A DNA stretch of 64,000 bases from Streptacidiphilus sp. P02-A3a (GCF_014084105.1 NZ_CP048289.1:3419922-3483921), one strand, 5' to 3'. Positions 34,343-44,139 are shown, counted from the stretch's first letter. Notes: generated by a model not told the origin, from the letters alone. Numbers and translations: made by a program.

Positions 34343-37246
34343 ATGACGTACTACCGCTCCACCGCGCAGCCACAGGGAACACCGGAACGGAGACGAGCGA
34401 ATCGCGGAACGCAGGTTCTGGCGAGCGTCGCGGCCGTCGCCACGGCCGCGCTCGGCCTGCTGCTCGCCGTCCCCGCACACCAGGCCGTGGCCGCCGCCGC
34501 CCCGGCCGGTCTCGGCCCGTTCGCGGCCGGAGCCGCCAACGGAACCGGCGCCTCGGTCCCTGGCCTGACCGGCGAATACGAGGCAGAGGGGCCGCAGGCC
34601 ACGACCAACGGCACGGTGATCGGTCCCGACTACACCCAGGGCGACCTGGCCACCGAGGCCTCCGGACGGCAGGCGGTGCAGCTGACCGCCCAGGGCCAGT
34701 ACGTGCAGTTCACCCTGACCGCCCCGGCCAACGCCTTCGACCTGCACTACGCGGTCCCGCAGGGGCAGTCCGGGACGCTGTCGGTCTACGTCAACGGCAC
34801 CAAGCTCAGCAACGAGCTGTCGCTGACCTCGGCCTACAGCTACATCTCCACCGGCAACATCACCGGCAGCAAGACCCACAAGTTCTACGACGACGTCCGG
34901 GAGCTGCTGCCCTCCACCATCGCCGCCGGGTCGACGGTGAAGTTCGAGGTCGACTCGGGCGACACCGCCCTGCCCTACACCCTGGACGTCGCCGACTTCT
35001 ACAACATCGGCGCCCCCACCGCGGAGCCCGCCGGAGCCATCTCGGTGGTCGGCGACGGCGCGGACCCGACCGGCACCGGTGACTCCACCAACGCCTTCCG
35101 CACCGCCATCGCGGCGGCCGCCGCCGCCAACGTGCCGGTGTGGATCCCGCAGGGGACCTACCTGATCACCTCGGCCCTGCAGGTGAACAAGGCCACCATC
35201 GTGGGCGCCGGCGACTGGTACTCGCAACTGAAGACCAACGAGTTCATCGACAACACCTCGACCGTCTCCGGACCGGTCAACCTGAGCGGCTTCGCCATCC
35301 TCGGCTCCACGGTCGGCCGCCACGACGACAGCACCGCCAACGCGATCAACGGATCGCTGGGCACCGGCTCGATCGTCGACGGCCTGTGGATCCAGGACAC
35401 CAACGTCGGCTTCTGGCTCCAGTACGGCAACACCGACATCACCGTGGAGAACTCCGTCGTCGAGTCCACCGACGCGGACGGCCTGAACTTCAACGGCAAC
35501 GCGACCGGCAACACCGTCACCAACAACTTCCTGCGGAACGACGGCGACGACGGCCTGGCGCTGTGGTCCTATCCGGCCGCGGACAGCAGCAACACGTTGA
35601 GTGACAACACCATCGTCCAGCCGACGCTGGCCAACGGCATCGCGGACTACGGCGGCGCCAACAACACCATCACCGGCAACGTGATCGCCGACACCAACGC
35701 CCTCGGCAGTGGTCTGGACATCTCCAACGAGCAGTTCCTGACCCCGTTCACGCCGCTGTCGGGCACCGTCACGGTGTCGGACAACACGCTGATCCGGACC
35801 GGCGCGCTGAACCCCAACTGGGGCCACCCGATGGGCGCGATGCAGTTCGACGCCTATGACTCGGCGTTCACCAACGTCACCGTCAACGTCAGCGGCAACG
35901 CCGTCGACGACAGCCCGTACAGCGCCTTCGAGCTGGTCGGCGGCGGCGGCGAGGGCTACGCCGTCAGCGGCGTCAACTTCACCAACAACTCGGTGAACTG
36001 GACCGGTACCACGGTGTTCCAGGCGGAGACGTCCGGTTCCGCCTCGGTCAGCGGACTGACCGCCACCAACGTCGGCGTGGCCGGTGCCTACAACTACGGC
36101 TACCCGAACGACGTCGCGGGCACCTTCACCTTCAACCTGGGCAGCGGCAACACCGGTTGGAGCACCACGCCGGTGCTCAGCGCCTTCCCGACGCCGGTCG
36201 GCCTGCCGCCGACGGGCTCCGGCAACGGCGGCGGCGGCTCCACGCCGACCCCGACCCCGACCCCGACGCCGACCCCCACGCCCACCCCGACCCCGACGCC
36301 CACCCCGACTCCCACACCCACCCCGACCTCCAGCGCCCCGGCCAACGCCGACCTGGCGCTGAACCAGCCGGTGACCGCGACCGGCTACACCCAGGGCTAC
36401 GCCCCGGCCAACGCGGTCGACGGCAACACCAGCAGCTACTGGGAGAGCACCAACAACGCCTTCCCGCAGAGCCTCACCGTCGACCTGGGCGCGTCCAAGG
36501 CCGTCGGCAGCCTGGTACTGGACCTGCCGCCGTCCTCCGCCTGGGCCACCCGCACCGAGACGCTGTCGGTGCAGGGCAGCACGGACGACTCCAGCTTCAG
36601 CACGCTGGTGCCGTCGGCCGGGTACACCTTCAACCCGTCCACCGGCAACACGGTGACCATTCCGCTCCCGGCCGGGACCACCACCCGGTACCTGCAGCTG
36701 ACCTTCACCGCGAACACCGGCTGGCCCGCCGGGCAGCTCTCCGAGCTGGAGGCGTTCGCCCCCACGGCCTCCAGCTCGCCCACGCCCACGCCGACCCCCA
36801 CCCCGACCCCCACCGCGCCGAGCAACCCGAACCTGGCGCTGAACCAGCCGGTCACCGCGACCGGCTACACCCAGGGCTACGTCCCGGCCAACGCCGTGGA
36901 CGGCAACACCAGCAGCTACTGGGAGAGCGCCGACAGTGCCTTCCCGCAGAGCCTCACCGTCGACCTGGGCGCGTCCAAGGCCGTCGGACGACTGGTGCTC
37001 GACCTGCCGCCGTCCTCCGCCTGGAGCACCCGCACCGAGACGCTGTCGGTGCAGGGCAGCACGGACGACTCCAGCTTCAGCACGCTGGTGCCGTCGGCCG
37101 GGTACACCTTCAACCCGTCCACCGGCAACACGGTGACGATCACCCTGCCGGCCGGGACCACCACCCGGTACCTGCAGCTGACCTTCACCGCGAACACCGG
37201 CTGGCCCGCCGGGCAGCTCTCCGAGCTGGAGGCCTTCGCCTCCTGA
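34343..37246 (+). CDS. Secreted GH87-like alpha-1,3-glucanase (mycodextranase type) with two discoidin domains
   Basis: 967 aa secreted enzyme. Order: long signal peptide (about 1-50, hydrophobic core VAAVATAALGLLLAV); N-terminal carbohydrate-binding beta domain (about 73-215, YEAEGPQATTNGTVIGPDY); right-handed beta-helix (about 220-605) with Asp377 in STDADGLN and Asp400/402/403 in NDGDDGLALWS, the acid cluster of GH87; Gly/Ser and Thr-Pro repeat linker; F5/8C discoidin domain 1 (about 667-807); second Thr-Pro linker; discoidin domain 2 (about 828-967). The two discoidin units are almost identical in DNA, a recent duplication. AGGAAGG precedes ATG 34343. The target is probably fungal alpha-1,3-glucan or nigeran; exact specificity is inferred. 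Confidence 0.88.
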   Translation: MTYYRSTAQPQGTPERRRANRGTQVLASVAAVATAALGLLLAVPAHQAVAAAAPAGLGPFAAGAANGTGASVPGLTGEYEAEGPQATTNGTVIGPDYTQGDLATEASGRQAVQLTAQGQYVQFTLTAPANAFDLHYAVPQGQSGTLSVYVNGTKLSNELSLTSAYSYISTGNITGSKTHKFYDDVRELLPSTIAAGSTVKFEVDSGDTALPYTLDVADFYNIGAPTAEPAGAISVVGDGADPTGTGDSTNAFRTAIAAAAAANVPVWIPQGTYLITSALQVNKATIVGAGDWYSQLKTNEFIDNTSTVSGPVNLSGFAILGSTVGRHDDSTANAINGSLGTGSIVDGLWIQDTNVGFWLQYGNTDITVENSVVESTDADGLNFNGNATGNTVTNNFLRNDGDDGLALWSYPAADSSNTLSDNTIVQPTLANGIADYGGANNTITGNVIADTNALGSGLDISNEQFLTPFTPLSGTVTVSDNTLIRTGALNPNWGHPMGAMQFDAYDSAFTNVTVNVSGNAVDDSPYSAFELVGGGGEGYAVSGVNFTNNSVNWTGTTVFQAETSGSASVSGLTATNVGVAGAYNYGYPNDVAGTFTFNLGSGNTGWSTTPVLSAFPTPVGLPPTGSGNGGGGSTPTPTPTPTPTPTPTPTPTPTPTPTPTPTSSAPANADLALNQPVTATGYTQGYAPANAVDGNTSSYWESTNNAFPQSLTVDLGASKAVGSLVLDLPPSSAWATRTETLSVQGSTDDSSFSTLVPSAGYTFNPSTGNTVTIPLPAGTTTRYLQLTFTANTGWPAGQLSELEAFAPTASSSPTPTPTPTPTPTAPSNPNLALNQPVTATGYTQGYVPANAVDGNTSSYWESADSAFPQSLTVDLGASKAVGRLVLDLPPSSAWSTRTETLSVQGSTDDSSFSTLVPSAGYTFNPSTGNTVTITLPAGTTTRYLQLTFTANTGWPAGQLSELEAFAS
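36340..37243 (+). repeat. Tandem duplication of a discoidin-domain coding unit
   Basis: Unit 1 (about 36340-36762) and unit 2 (about 36823-37243) each begin with L-A-L-N-Q-P-V-T-A-T-G-Y and end in S-E-L-E-A-F-A. Long stretches are identical at the DNA level, including synonymous positions, indicating recent copying or gene conversion. Each is preceded by an ACCCCGACC-rich Thr-Pro repeat (36241-36330 and 36778-36817). Confidence 0.9.
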
Positions 37247-37262
37247 CCCGGGCCCAATGACG

Positions 37263-37292
37263 CCGGTCCCCGCCCACCCGGGCGGGGACCGG
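37263..37292 (+). terminator. Hairpin after the GH87-like gene
   Basis: A 13-bp perfect stem (CCGGTCCCCGCCC with GGGCGGGGACCGG's mirror) around a 4-base loop, 16 bases after the stop. Confidence 0.75.
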
Positions 37293-37360
37293 TTCGGCAT
37301 TCGGGTGTGGGGCACGGCACACCGGTGTCTGGCACGCCCCCGACCGGGAATACGCACCCC

Positions 37361-38614
37361 GTGCCCAGCATGCCCGGAACCAAAGACCTGGTCAGCGAGC
37401 TACGACGACGACGCAAGGACCCCGTCGTCGTGCAGTCCCTGCGCGCCACCGCCGCGGCGACCATCGCCTACATCGTCGCCGAGCGGCTGAGCAGCGAGTC
37501 AGCGCCGCTCACCGCGCCGCTGACGGCGCTGCTGGTGGTCCAGGTCACGCTGTACTCGACGATGGTCACCAGCCTGCGCCGGGTGGTCGCGGTGGTCGTC
37601 GGGGTGCTCATCGCCAGCGGCTTCAGCGAGGTCATGGGCCTCAGCTGGTGGAGCCTGGGCCTGATCATCCTGGCCGCGCTGACGGTCGGCCGCTACGTCC
37701 GGGTCGACGAGTTCGTCAACGAGGTCGCGATCAGCGCGATGCTGGTGCTCGGCGTCTCCCGGCTCGCCAGCCAGGCCTGGGACCGGGTGCTGGAGACCCT
37801 GATCGGCGCGGGCGTCGGACTGCTGTTCAACCTGCTGTTCGCGCCACCGGTGTGGGTGGAGACCGCCGGGGAGTCGATCGAGGACCTGGCCCGCCGGGTG
37901 CGCCAACTGCTGGGGCACATCGCCGAGGAACTGGACGCCCCGGCCCCGGTCGCGCGCGCCGAGGCCCGGCTGCACGAGGCCCGCGACCTGGACCAGGACA
38001 TCGCCCGGGTGGACGCCTCGCTGCGCCAGGCGGAGGACAGCCTGCGGCTGAACCCGAGGATCAGCGAGCGGCTGCTGTCCAGACTGGTGCTGCGCACCGG
38101 CCTGGACACGCTGGAGATCTGCGTGGTGGTGGTCCGGGTGATGGCCCGTTCGCTGACCGACCTGGCCAAACGGCGGGACGAGGGCGAGGTGCTGTTCCCG
38201 CACGAGGTGGCGGTGGCGCTGGAGGACCTGTTCGGCCATCTGGGCGCGGCCATCGTCAGCTTCGCGGTACTGGTGACCACCCAGGTCAGCACGAACGCCG
38301 AACAGGCCGAGGAGCGGATGAACGCGGAGCTCGACGCGGCCTGGGCCAGCCGCGAGCGGGTCGCCCAGATGCTGCTGCAACGGGTCCAGCTGCACCCGCA
38401 CGCCTGGCAGTTGCAGGGCGCGCTGCTGGCCGAGGTCGACCGGATCCTGGACGAGCTGTCGCTGGAGCACCGCTCCCGGCGGCTGATGGAGGAGCTGGAC
38501 CGGGCCTCCGCCCGGCAGCGCGAGCGTTTCGCCTGGCTCGGCCGCTACCCCTGGTCCCGCCGCCTGGCCCGGCGCGCCGCCCGTCGGCTGCCCCGCCCCC
38601 GGCGCAGGCTGTGA
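37361..38614 (+). CDS. FUSC-family (aromatic acid exporter-like) membrane protein
   Basis: 417 aa. The N-terminal half has about six hydrophobic helices in a FUSC/ArAE-type pore domain (TAAATIAYIVAERL, TAPLTALLVVQVTLYSTMV, VVVGVLIASGFSEVMG, LGLIILAALTVGRYV). The C-terminal half is a soluble helical, coiled-coil-rich region with an Arg-rich end (RRAARRLPRPRRRL). GTG 37361 is preferred, with GGGAA about 10 bases upstream; ATG 37370 is possible. Related proteins export aromatic acids or other organic anions. It precedes the beta-phosphoglucomutase gene by 73 bases in the same direction; a functional link is not evident. Confidence 0.85.
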   Translation: MPSMPGTKDLVSELRRRRKDPVVVQSLRATAAATIAYIVAERLSSESAPLTAPLTALLVVQVTLYSTMVTSLRRVVAVVVGVLIASGFSEVMGLSWWSLGLIILAALTVGRYVRVDEFVNEVAISAMLVLGVSRLASQAWDRVLETLIGAGVGLLFNLLFAPPVWVETAGESIEDLARRVRQLLGHIAEELDAPAPVARAEARLHEARDLDQDIARVDASLRQAEDSLRLNPRISERLLSRLVLRTGLDTLEICVVVVRVMARSLTDLAKRRDEGEVLFPHEVAVALEDLFGHLGAAIVSFAVLVTTQVSTNAEQAEERMNAELDAAWASRERVAQMLLQRVQLHPHAWQLQGALLAEVDRILDELSLEHRSRRLMEELDRASARQRERFAWLGRYPWSRRLARRAARRLPRPRRRL

Positions 38615-38687
38615 GTCGCGCGACAGTTCGGATGAACGTGACGCCGGTACCGGGTATCCGCACCCGTTTCCGGGGAATGCGCGCACC

Positions 38688-39503
38688 ATGACGACGCGGA
38701 CCGGAACGACGCGGACCACGACAGCGCGGACCATCACGCCGCTGGGCCTTCCCGAGGGCATCACGGCCTGCCTGTTCGACCTCGACGGCGTGCTCACCCG
38801 CACCGCCGTGGTGCACGCCGCCGCCTGGAAGGAGATGTTCGACGACTTCCTGCGGCGGCGCGACGGCGCGGACTTCCGCCCGTTCGACCCGGTGGCGGAC
38901 TACGACGCCTACGTGGACGGCAGGCCGCGGGCCGAGGGCGTCCGCAGCTTCCTCGGCGCCAGGGGGATCGACCTGCCGGAGGGCACCCCGGACGACCCGC
39001 CGGAGCGGGACACCGTCAACGGTCTCGGCAACCGGAAGAACCTGCTGGTCCTGGCGAAGATCAAGAGCGAGGGGGTGGCCGCCTACCCCGGCTCGGTCCG
39101 CTACCTGGAGGCGGTCCGCGCGGCCGGGCTGCGCACCGCCGTGGTCTCCTCCAGCGCCAACTGCCATGACGTGCTGGTCTCGGCGGGCATCGAGAAGCTG
39201 CTGGAGGTCCGGGTGGACGCCCTGGTCGCCACCCGCCTCGGCCTGGCCGGGAAGCCCAGCCCGGACACCTTCCTCCAGGCCGCCCGGGAGCTGGAGGCCG
39301 ACCCGGAGCAGGCGGCGGTGTTCGAGGACGCCCTGGTCGGCATGGACGCCGGACGCGCCGGGGCCTTCGGCTGGGTGGTCGGCGTGGACCGCGTCGGCCA
39401 GGCCGCCGAGCTGCGCACACACGGCGCCGACCGGGTGGTCACCGACCTGGCCGAGCTGCTGGACCACCCGCAGCCCGGACCGGACGAGCGGAGCGGCCGA
39501 TGA
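38688..39503 (+). CDS. pgmB: Beta-phosphoglucomutase-type HAD hydrolase
   Basis: 271 aa HAD-family phosphotransferase. Motif I is CLFDLDGVLTRT with the Asp nucleophile, motif II is VVSSSAN, motif III is the Lys in GLAGKPSPDTF and motif IV is VFEDALVGMDAG; the cap has the EGVRSFLGARGI and NGLGNRKN substrate region typical of beta-PGM. It interconverts beta-glucose 1-phosphate and glucose 6-phosphate. The 4-base overlap with a GH65 phosphorylase, which releases beta-glucose 1-phosphate, gives strong context for this role. The Thr/Arg-rich first 20 residues may be unneeded, so a later start is possible. Confidence 0.92.
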   Translation: MTTRTGTTRTTTARTITPLGLPEGITACLFDLDGVLTRTAVVHAAAWKEMFDDFLRRRDGADFRPFDPVADYDAYVDGRPRAEGVRSFLGARGIDLPEGTPDDPPERDTVNGLGNRKNLLVLAKIKSEGVAAYPGSVRYLEAVRAAGLRTAVVSSSANCHDVLVSAGIEKLLEVRVDALVATRLGLAGKPSPDTFLQAARELEADPEQAAVFEDALVGMDAGRAGAFGWVVGVDRVGQAAELRTHGADRVVTDLAELLDHPQPGPDERSGR

Positions 39504-41857
39504 TCAGCCAGACCACCTTCACCGTCGAGCCCTGGGCGCTGCGCGAGACCGCGCTGCGACTGGCGGTGCTGCCGCAGAGCGAGTCGCTGTTCGCGCTGTC
39601 CAACGGCCACATCGGCTGGCGCGGCAACCTGGACGAGGGGGAGCCGAGCGGCCTGCCCGGCTCCTACCTCAACGGCGTCTACGAACTGCACCCGCTGCCC
39701 TACGCCGAGGCCGGATACGGCTACCCCGAGTCCGGGCAGACCCTGGTCAACGTCACCAACGGCAAGATCATCCGGCTGCTGGTCGACGACGAGCCGTTCG
39801 ACCTGCGCTACGGCCGCCTGCACGCGCACGAGCGGGTGCTCGACCTGCGGGCCGGAGTCCTGCGCCGCAGCTGCGAGTGGACCTCCCCGGCGGGCCGGAC
39901 GGTCCGGGTCCGCTCCACCCGGCTGGTCTCCTTCACCGAGCGGTCCATCGCCGGTGTCTGCTACGAGGTCGAGGCGGTGGACGCCGAGGTCCGGGTGGTG
40001 GTCCAGTCCGAGCTGGTGGCCGACGAGCACGTGGCGTACCAGTCGGACGACCCCCGGGTCGCGGCGGCCCTGGACAACTCGCTGACCCCGGAGGAGTCGC
40101 TGGCCACCGGCCTGCGACTGGCCCTGGCGCACACCACGGTCCGCAGCGGGCTGCGGATCGCCGCCGCCGCCGACCACGTGCTCGACGGCCCGAAGGGCAC
40201 CACCCACAGCGCCGAGACCGGACCGGACGTCGCCCGGCTCACCGTCACGTCGGTGCTGCGCCCGGGCGAACGGCTGCGGCTGGAGAAGTTCGTCGCCTAC
40301 GGCTGGTCGGCCGAACGCTCGCTGTCGGCCGTCCGGGACCAGGTCGCGGCGGCCCTCGCGGGCGCCCGCAGCACCGGTTGGCAGGGCCTGATCGACCAGC
40401 AGCGGGCCTACCTGGACGACTTCTGGGACCGTGCCGACGTGGAGGTCGACGGCGACGCGGAGATCCAGCAGGCGGTCCGGTTCGCGCTGTTCCACGTGCT
40501 CCAGGCGGGTGCCCGGGCCGAGGAGCGGGCGCTCGGCGCCAAGGGCCTGACCGGCTCCGGCTACGACGGCCACACCTTCTGGGACACCGAGACCTTCGTG
40601 CTGCCGGTGCTCACCTTCACCATGCCGGAGGCCGTGGTCCAGGCGCTGCGCTGGCGCCAGGCGATGCTCCCGGCGGCCCGGGCCCGGGCCCAGCAGCTGG
40701 GGCTGCGCGGGGCGACCTTCCCCTGGCGCACCATCAACGGCGAGGAGGCGTCCGGCTACTGGCCGGCCGGGACGGCCGCCTTCCACGTCAACGCCGACAT
40801 CGCCAACGCGGTGGTGCGCTGCGTCACGGCTACCGGCGACACCGCCTTCGAGCGCGAGACCGCGGTGGAACTGCTGGTGGAGACGGCCCGGCTGTGGCGC
40901 TCGCTCGGCCACCACGACCACGCCGGGGCCTTCCACATCGACGGGGTCACCGGACCCGACGAGTACAGCGCCATCGCCGACGACAACGTCTACACCAACC
41001 TGATGGCCCAGGCGAACCTGCGGGCCGCCGCCGACGCCGCCGAACGCCACCCGGAGCAGGCGGCGGCGCTGGGCGTGGACGAGGAGGAGACCGCCGACTG
41101 GCGCGACGCCGCCGAGGCCGTGTCGCTGCCCTACAACCACGACCTCGGCGTGCACGAGCAGGCCGCCGGGTTCACCGGCCACCGGGTCTGGGACTTCGAG
41201 CACACCGACCCCGACCAGTACCCGCTGCTGCTGCACTTCCCCTACTTCGACCTGTACCGCAAACAGGTGGTCAAGCAGGCCGACCTGGTGCTCGCCATGT
41301 ACCTGTGCGGGCACGCCTTCGACGCCGAGCAGAAGGCCCGCAACTTCGCCTACTACGAGGCGCTGACGGTCCGTGACTCCTCGCTGTCGGCCCAGTGCCA
41401 GGCCGTGATCGCGGCCGAGGTCGGCCATCTGGACCTGGCCTACGACTACCTCGGCGAGGCCGCGCTGATGGACCTCGACAACCTGGAGCACAACACCCGC
41501 GACGGCCTGCACCTGGCCGCGCTGGCCGGGACCTGGATCGGCCTGGTGATCGGCTTCGGCGGGCTGCGGCTGCACGACGCCAGGCTGTCGTTCACGCCGA
41601 GGCTGCCGCAGCGGCTGACCCGGATCGCCTTCCGGATCCAGTTCCAGGGGCGGCGGTTGCGGGTGGAGATCACCCCGGCGGGCGCGGTCTACACGCTCGC
41701 CGAGGGCGCGCCGCTGCAACTGCGGCACTGCGGCGAGGAGCTCACCCTGAGCCAGGGCGAGCCGCAGACCGGCGAACTGCCGAAGCCGACCGCGCTCGTC
41801 GAGCCCACCCAGCCGCGCGGCCGCCGCCCGGTAGCGCGCCGCCCGGGCCAGGGGTAG
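39500..41857 (+). CDS. GH65 disaccharide phosphorylase (trehalose/maltose/kojibiose type)
   Basis: 785 aa inverting phosphorylase that splits an alpha-glucosyl disaccharide with phosphate to glucose and beta-glucose 1-phosphate. N-terminal beta-sandwich (about 1-290: ESLFALSNGHIGWRGNLDEG, GSYLNGVYE), helical linker, then the (alpha/alpha)6 barrel with catalytic acid Glu488 in VTGPDEYS, and GYDGHTFWDTETFVLPVL contacting substrate; C-terminal beta domain. Length fits the family. Translationally coupled (ATGA) to pgmB. Trehalose is the likeliest substrate in actinomycetes, but maltose, kojibiose and nigerose cannot be separated by sequence alone; nigerose would fit the nearby alpha-1,3-glucanase. 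Confidence 0.93.
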   Translation: MISQTTFTVEPWALRETALRLAVLPQSESLFALSNGHIGWRGNLDEGEPSGLPGSYLNGVYELHPLPYAEAGYGYPESGQTLVNVTNGKIIRLLVDDEPFDLRYGRLHAHERVLDLRAGVLRRSCEWTSPAGRTVRVRSTRLVSFTERSIAGVCYEVEAVDAEVRVVVQSELVADEHVAYQSDDPRVAAALDNSLTPEESLATGLRLALAHTTVRSGLRIAAAADHVLDGPKGTTHSAETGPDVARLTVTSVLRPGERLRLEKFVAYGWSAERSLSAVRDQVAAALAGARSTGWQGLIDQQRAYLDDFWDRADVEVDGDAEIQQAVRFALFHVLQAGARAEERALGAKGLTGSGYDGHTFWDTETFVLPVLTFTMPEAVVQALRWRQAMLPAARARAQQLGLRGATFPWRTINGEEASGYWPAGTAAFHVNADIANAVVRCVTATGDTAFERETAVELLVETARLWRSLGHHDHAGAFHIDGVTGPDEYSAIADDNVYTNLMAQANLRAAADAAERHPEQAAALGVDEEETADWRDAAEAVSLPYNHDLGVHEQAAGFTGHRVWDFEHTDPDQYPLLLHFPYFDLYRKQVVKQADLVLAMYLCGHAFDAEQKARNFAYYEALTVRDSSLSAQCQAVIAAEVGHLDLAYDYLGEAALMDLDNLEHNTRDGLHLAALAGTWIGLVIGFGGLRLHDARLSFTPRLPQRLTRIAFRIQFQGRRLRVEITPAGAVYTLAEGAPLQLRHCGEELTLSQGEPQTGELPKPTALVEPTQPRGRRPVARRPGQG

Positions 41858-41874
41858 GGGGGCGGCCGGGGGCG

Positions 41875-44139
41875 CTACGCCTGGTCCCCGGCCGCCTCGT
41901 CCAGCTCGAACCAGATGCACTTGCCCTGGCCGCGCGGCTGCATCCCCCAGCGGTCCGCCAGCAGCTCCAGCAGGATCAGCCCGCGCCCGGAGGAGGCCAT
42001 CTCGCCGGGGGTGCGCCGGTGCGGCTGCTCGTCGCTCTGGTCCGCGACCTCGACCCGCAGCCGCCGCTCGCCGGGCGTCCCGTGCAGCGCGGCCACCAGC
42101 GTCGCCTCCTGGTCGGTGTGCACCAGCACGTTCGCCAGCAGCTCCGAGGCCAGCAGCAGCGCCGCGTCCACGTGGTCCTCGACCGCCCAGTCGTGCAGGA
42201 TCGCCCGCAGCTCCGCGCGGACCCCGGCGATCCGCTCCGGCTGGTCCTGGCCGACGGTCAGCACCAGCTGCCGGACCGGGGGCTCGGACTCCGGGCCGAC
42301 CTGGTCGCGGCGCAGCAGCAGCAGCGCGATGTCGTCCTCGCGGCGGTCGGTGAGGTGGCCCGGGCCCTGGTGCGAGGCCGGGCCGTGCACCGCCCGGATC
42401 AGCGCGTCCGCCATCGCCTCCAGGTCGTCGGCCGGTCCCGGCGACATGGTGTCCCGGACCCGCGCCCAGCCGCTGTACATGTCGTGGCCACCGGTCTCGA
42501 TCAGCCCGTCGGTGCACAGCAGCAGCACCTCGCCGACCCGCAGCTCCATGGTGGTCACCGGGTAGTCCTCGCCCTGCGGCAGCAGCCCCAGCGGCAGCCC
42601 GCCGTCCACGTGCCGGATCAGGCAGGTGCCGTCCGGCAGCCGCAGCACCGGGTGCGGGTGCCCGGCCCGGGCCACCGCCAGCGTCCCGGTGGCCGGGTCG
42701 GCCTCGATGTAGACGCAGGTGGCGAACCGGTCCGCGTCCAGGCCGGAGAGGAAGCGGGAGGTCCGGGCCAGCACCGCGTCCGGGTGGTGGCCCTCGGCCG
42801 CGTAGGCGTGCACCGCCGTGCGCAGCTGCGCCATCAGGCTGGCGGCGTGCACGTCGTGGCCCTCGACGTCGCCGATCACCACCGCGAACCGGCCCTCCGG
42901 CAGGTCGATCACGTCGTACCAGTCGCCGCCGACCATCAGCCCGCCGCCGGTGGGCACGTAGCGGCTGGCCACGGTCATGCCGCTGACCGCGGGCGACCCG
43001 GCGCCCATGCTGCGCCGCAGTCCCAGCGAGAGCGCCCGCTCGGACTCGTTGGTGTGCGCCCGTTCCAGCGCCTGCGCCAGCATCCGGGCGACGGTGGACA
43101 GCACCGCGCGCTCGTCCGAGGTGAACCGCACCGGCTCGCGGAAGGCCGCCAGCCAGGTCCCGGTGGTGCGTCCGGCGGAGACCAGCGGCAGGAAGGCCCA
43201 GGAGTTGCGGTCGAAGCCCTCGGCCAGCGGCCAGGTGGTGGGGTAGCGCCGCCGGTAGGCCTCGGGCGAGGACAGGTAGACCGGGCGCCCGGTGCGGGCC
43301 ACCTCGGCGCCCGGGTAGTCGGCGTCCAGCGACATCCGGAACGGCGCCTCGTCGCGTGGCTCGTGGCCGTGCCGGCCGACCATGGTCAGCATCGCGCCCT
43401 CGATCCCGAAGACCGCCAGGGCGTCGGGGGAGAAGCCGGGCATGGACAGGGTGGAGACCACCCGCAGCACCTCGCTGGTGGTCCCGGCCTCGGCCAGCGC
43501 CATTCCGGCGTCCAGCAGGAAGGCCTCGCGGGAGCGCCGCATGTCGGCGGTGGGCACCGGCAGCAGCGGTGGGGACGACGCCAGCGGGGACCGGGCGGGG
43601 GAGCGGCGCGGCGGGGCGGGCGGCTGCGGGGAGCGGTTCAGGCCGTCGATCTGCCGCAGCTCGGCGGCCCGCGAGCGCGGGTCCCGGTCGGGGCCGTGGC
43701 CGGGCCGCGGTTCCGGGGCCGGTGGCGGCTCGGGGGCGTCGGCCCAGTCCTCCGGCCACTGGCCGGGCGCCGCCGTGCCCTGCACCGGGTAGCGCCCGGT
43801 CGGCTCGCCGGGGACCAGTTGCAGCAGCAGCACCCGGCGTACCTGCCCGGTCTCGCTCAGCACCCGCACCCGGACGTCGAAGCTGCGGTGCTCGCTGATG
43901 GCGAGCCGCGCGGTGGACCGCAGCCGGACGAAGTCCTCGCCGTGCAGCAGCGCCCGGACGTCCCGGCCGAGCAGTCGCGGCCGCGACTCGTCCGCGCCGA
44001 GCAGCCGCGCGCTGGTCCGGTCCAGCTCCAGCTCGGCGTGCGGCGCGTTCCAGCGCCAGACGCCGATCCCGGCGGGTCCGAGCACCTGCTCCGCACGCAG
44101 CGGCGCGCCGGTGTCGTCGCTGTCGGGTTGCTCGCCCAT
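41875..44139 (-). CDS. PAS-GAF-PP2C (SpoIIE) phosphatase with C-terminal anti-sigma-type ATPase
   Basis: 754 aa multidomain regulator. Order: PAS-like (about 15-130, VWRWNAPHAELELD); Pro/Arg-rich linker (about 130-200); GAF (about 205-375); SpoIIE PP2C phosphatase (about 385-590: GGDWYDVIDLPEG, VIGDVEGHDVHAA, LLLCTDGLIETGG, EDDIALLLLR); RsbW-like HATPase_c (about 615-750: ASELLANVLVH, RGLILLELLADRWG). Phosphatase and kinase modules in one chain suggest control of a partner-switching sigma-factor pathway. Typical of Streptomyces, where dozens of such genes occur. It ends 17 bases from the convergent GH65 stop. ATG 44139 gives a full PAS domain. Confidence 0.93.
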   Translation of the reverse strand: MGEQPDSDDTGAPLRAEQVLGPAGIGVWRWNAPHAELELDRTSARLLGADESRPRLLGRDVRALLHGEDFVRLRSTARLAISEHRSFDVRVRVLSETGQVRRVLLLQLVPGEPTGRYPVQGTAAPGQWPEDWADAPEPPPAPEPRPGHGPDRDPRSRAAELRQIDGLNRSPQPPAPPRRSPARSPLASSPPLLPVPTADMRRSREAFLLDAGMALAEAGTTSEVLRVVSTLSMPGFSPDALAVFGIEGAMLTMVGRHGHEPRDEAPFRMSLDADYPGAEVARTGRPVYLSSPEAYRRRYPTTWPLAEGFDRNSWAFLPLVSAGRTTGTWLAAFREPVRFTSDERAVLSTVARMLAQALERAHTNESERALSLGLRRSMGAGSPAVSGMTVASRYVPTGGGLMVGGDWYDVIDLPEGRFAVVIGDVEGHDVHAASLMAQLRTAVHAYAAEGHHPDAVLARTSRFLSGLDADRFATCVYIEADPATGTLAVARAGHPHPVLRLPDGTCLIRHVDGGLPLGLLPQGEDYPVTTMELRVGEVLLLCTDGLIETGGHDMYSGWARVRDTMSPGPADDLEAMADALIRAVHGPASHQGPGHLTDRREDDIALLLLRRDQVGPESEPPVRQLVLTVGQDQPERIAGVRAELRAILHDWAVEDHVDAALLLASELLANVLVHTDQEATLVAALHGTPGERRLRVEVADQSDEQPHRRTPGEMASSGRGLILLELLADRWGMQPRGQGKCIWFELDEAAGDQA

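Noticed and set aside
36238-36330. Thr-Pro coding repeat considered as an independent microsatellite or CRISPR-like array
   Set aside because: It is an in-frame linker between enzyme domains with a 6-base unit and no spacers.
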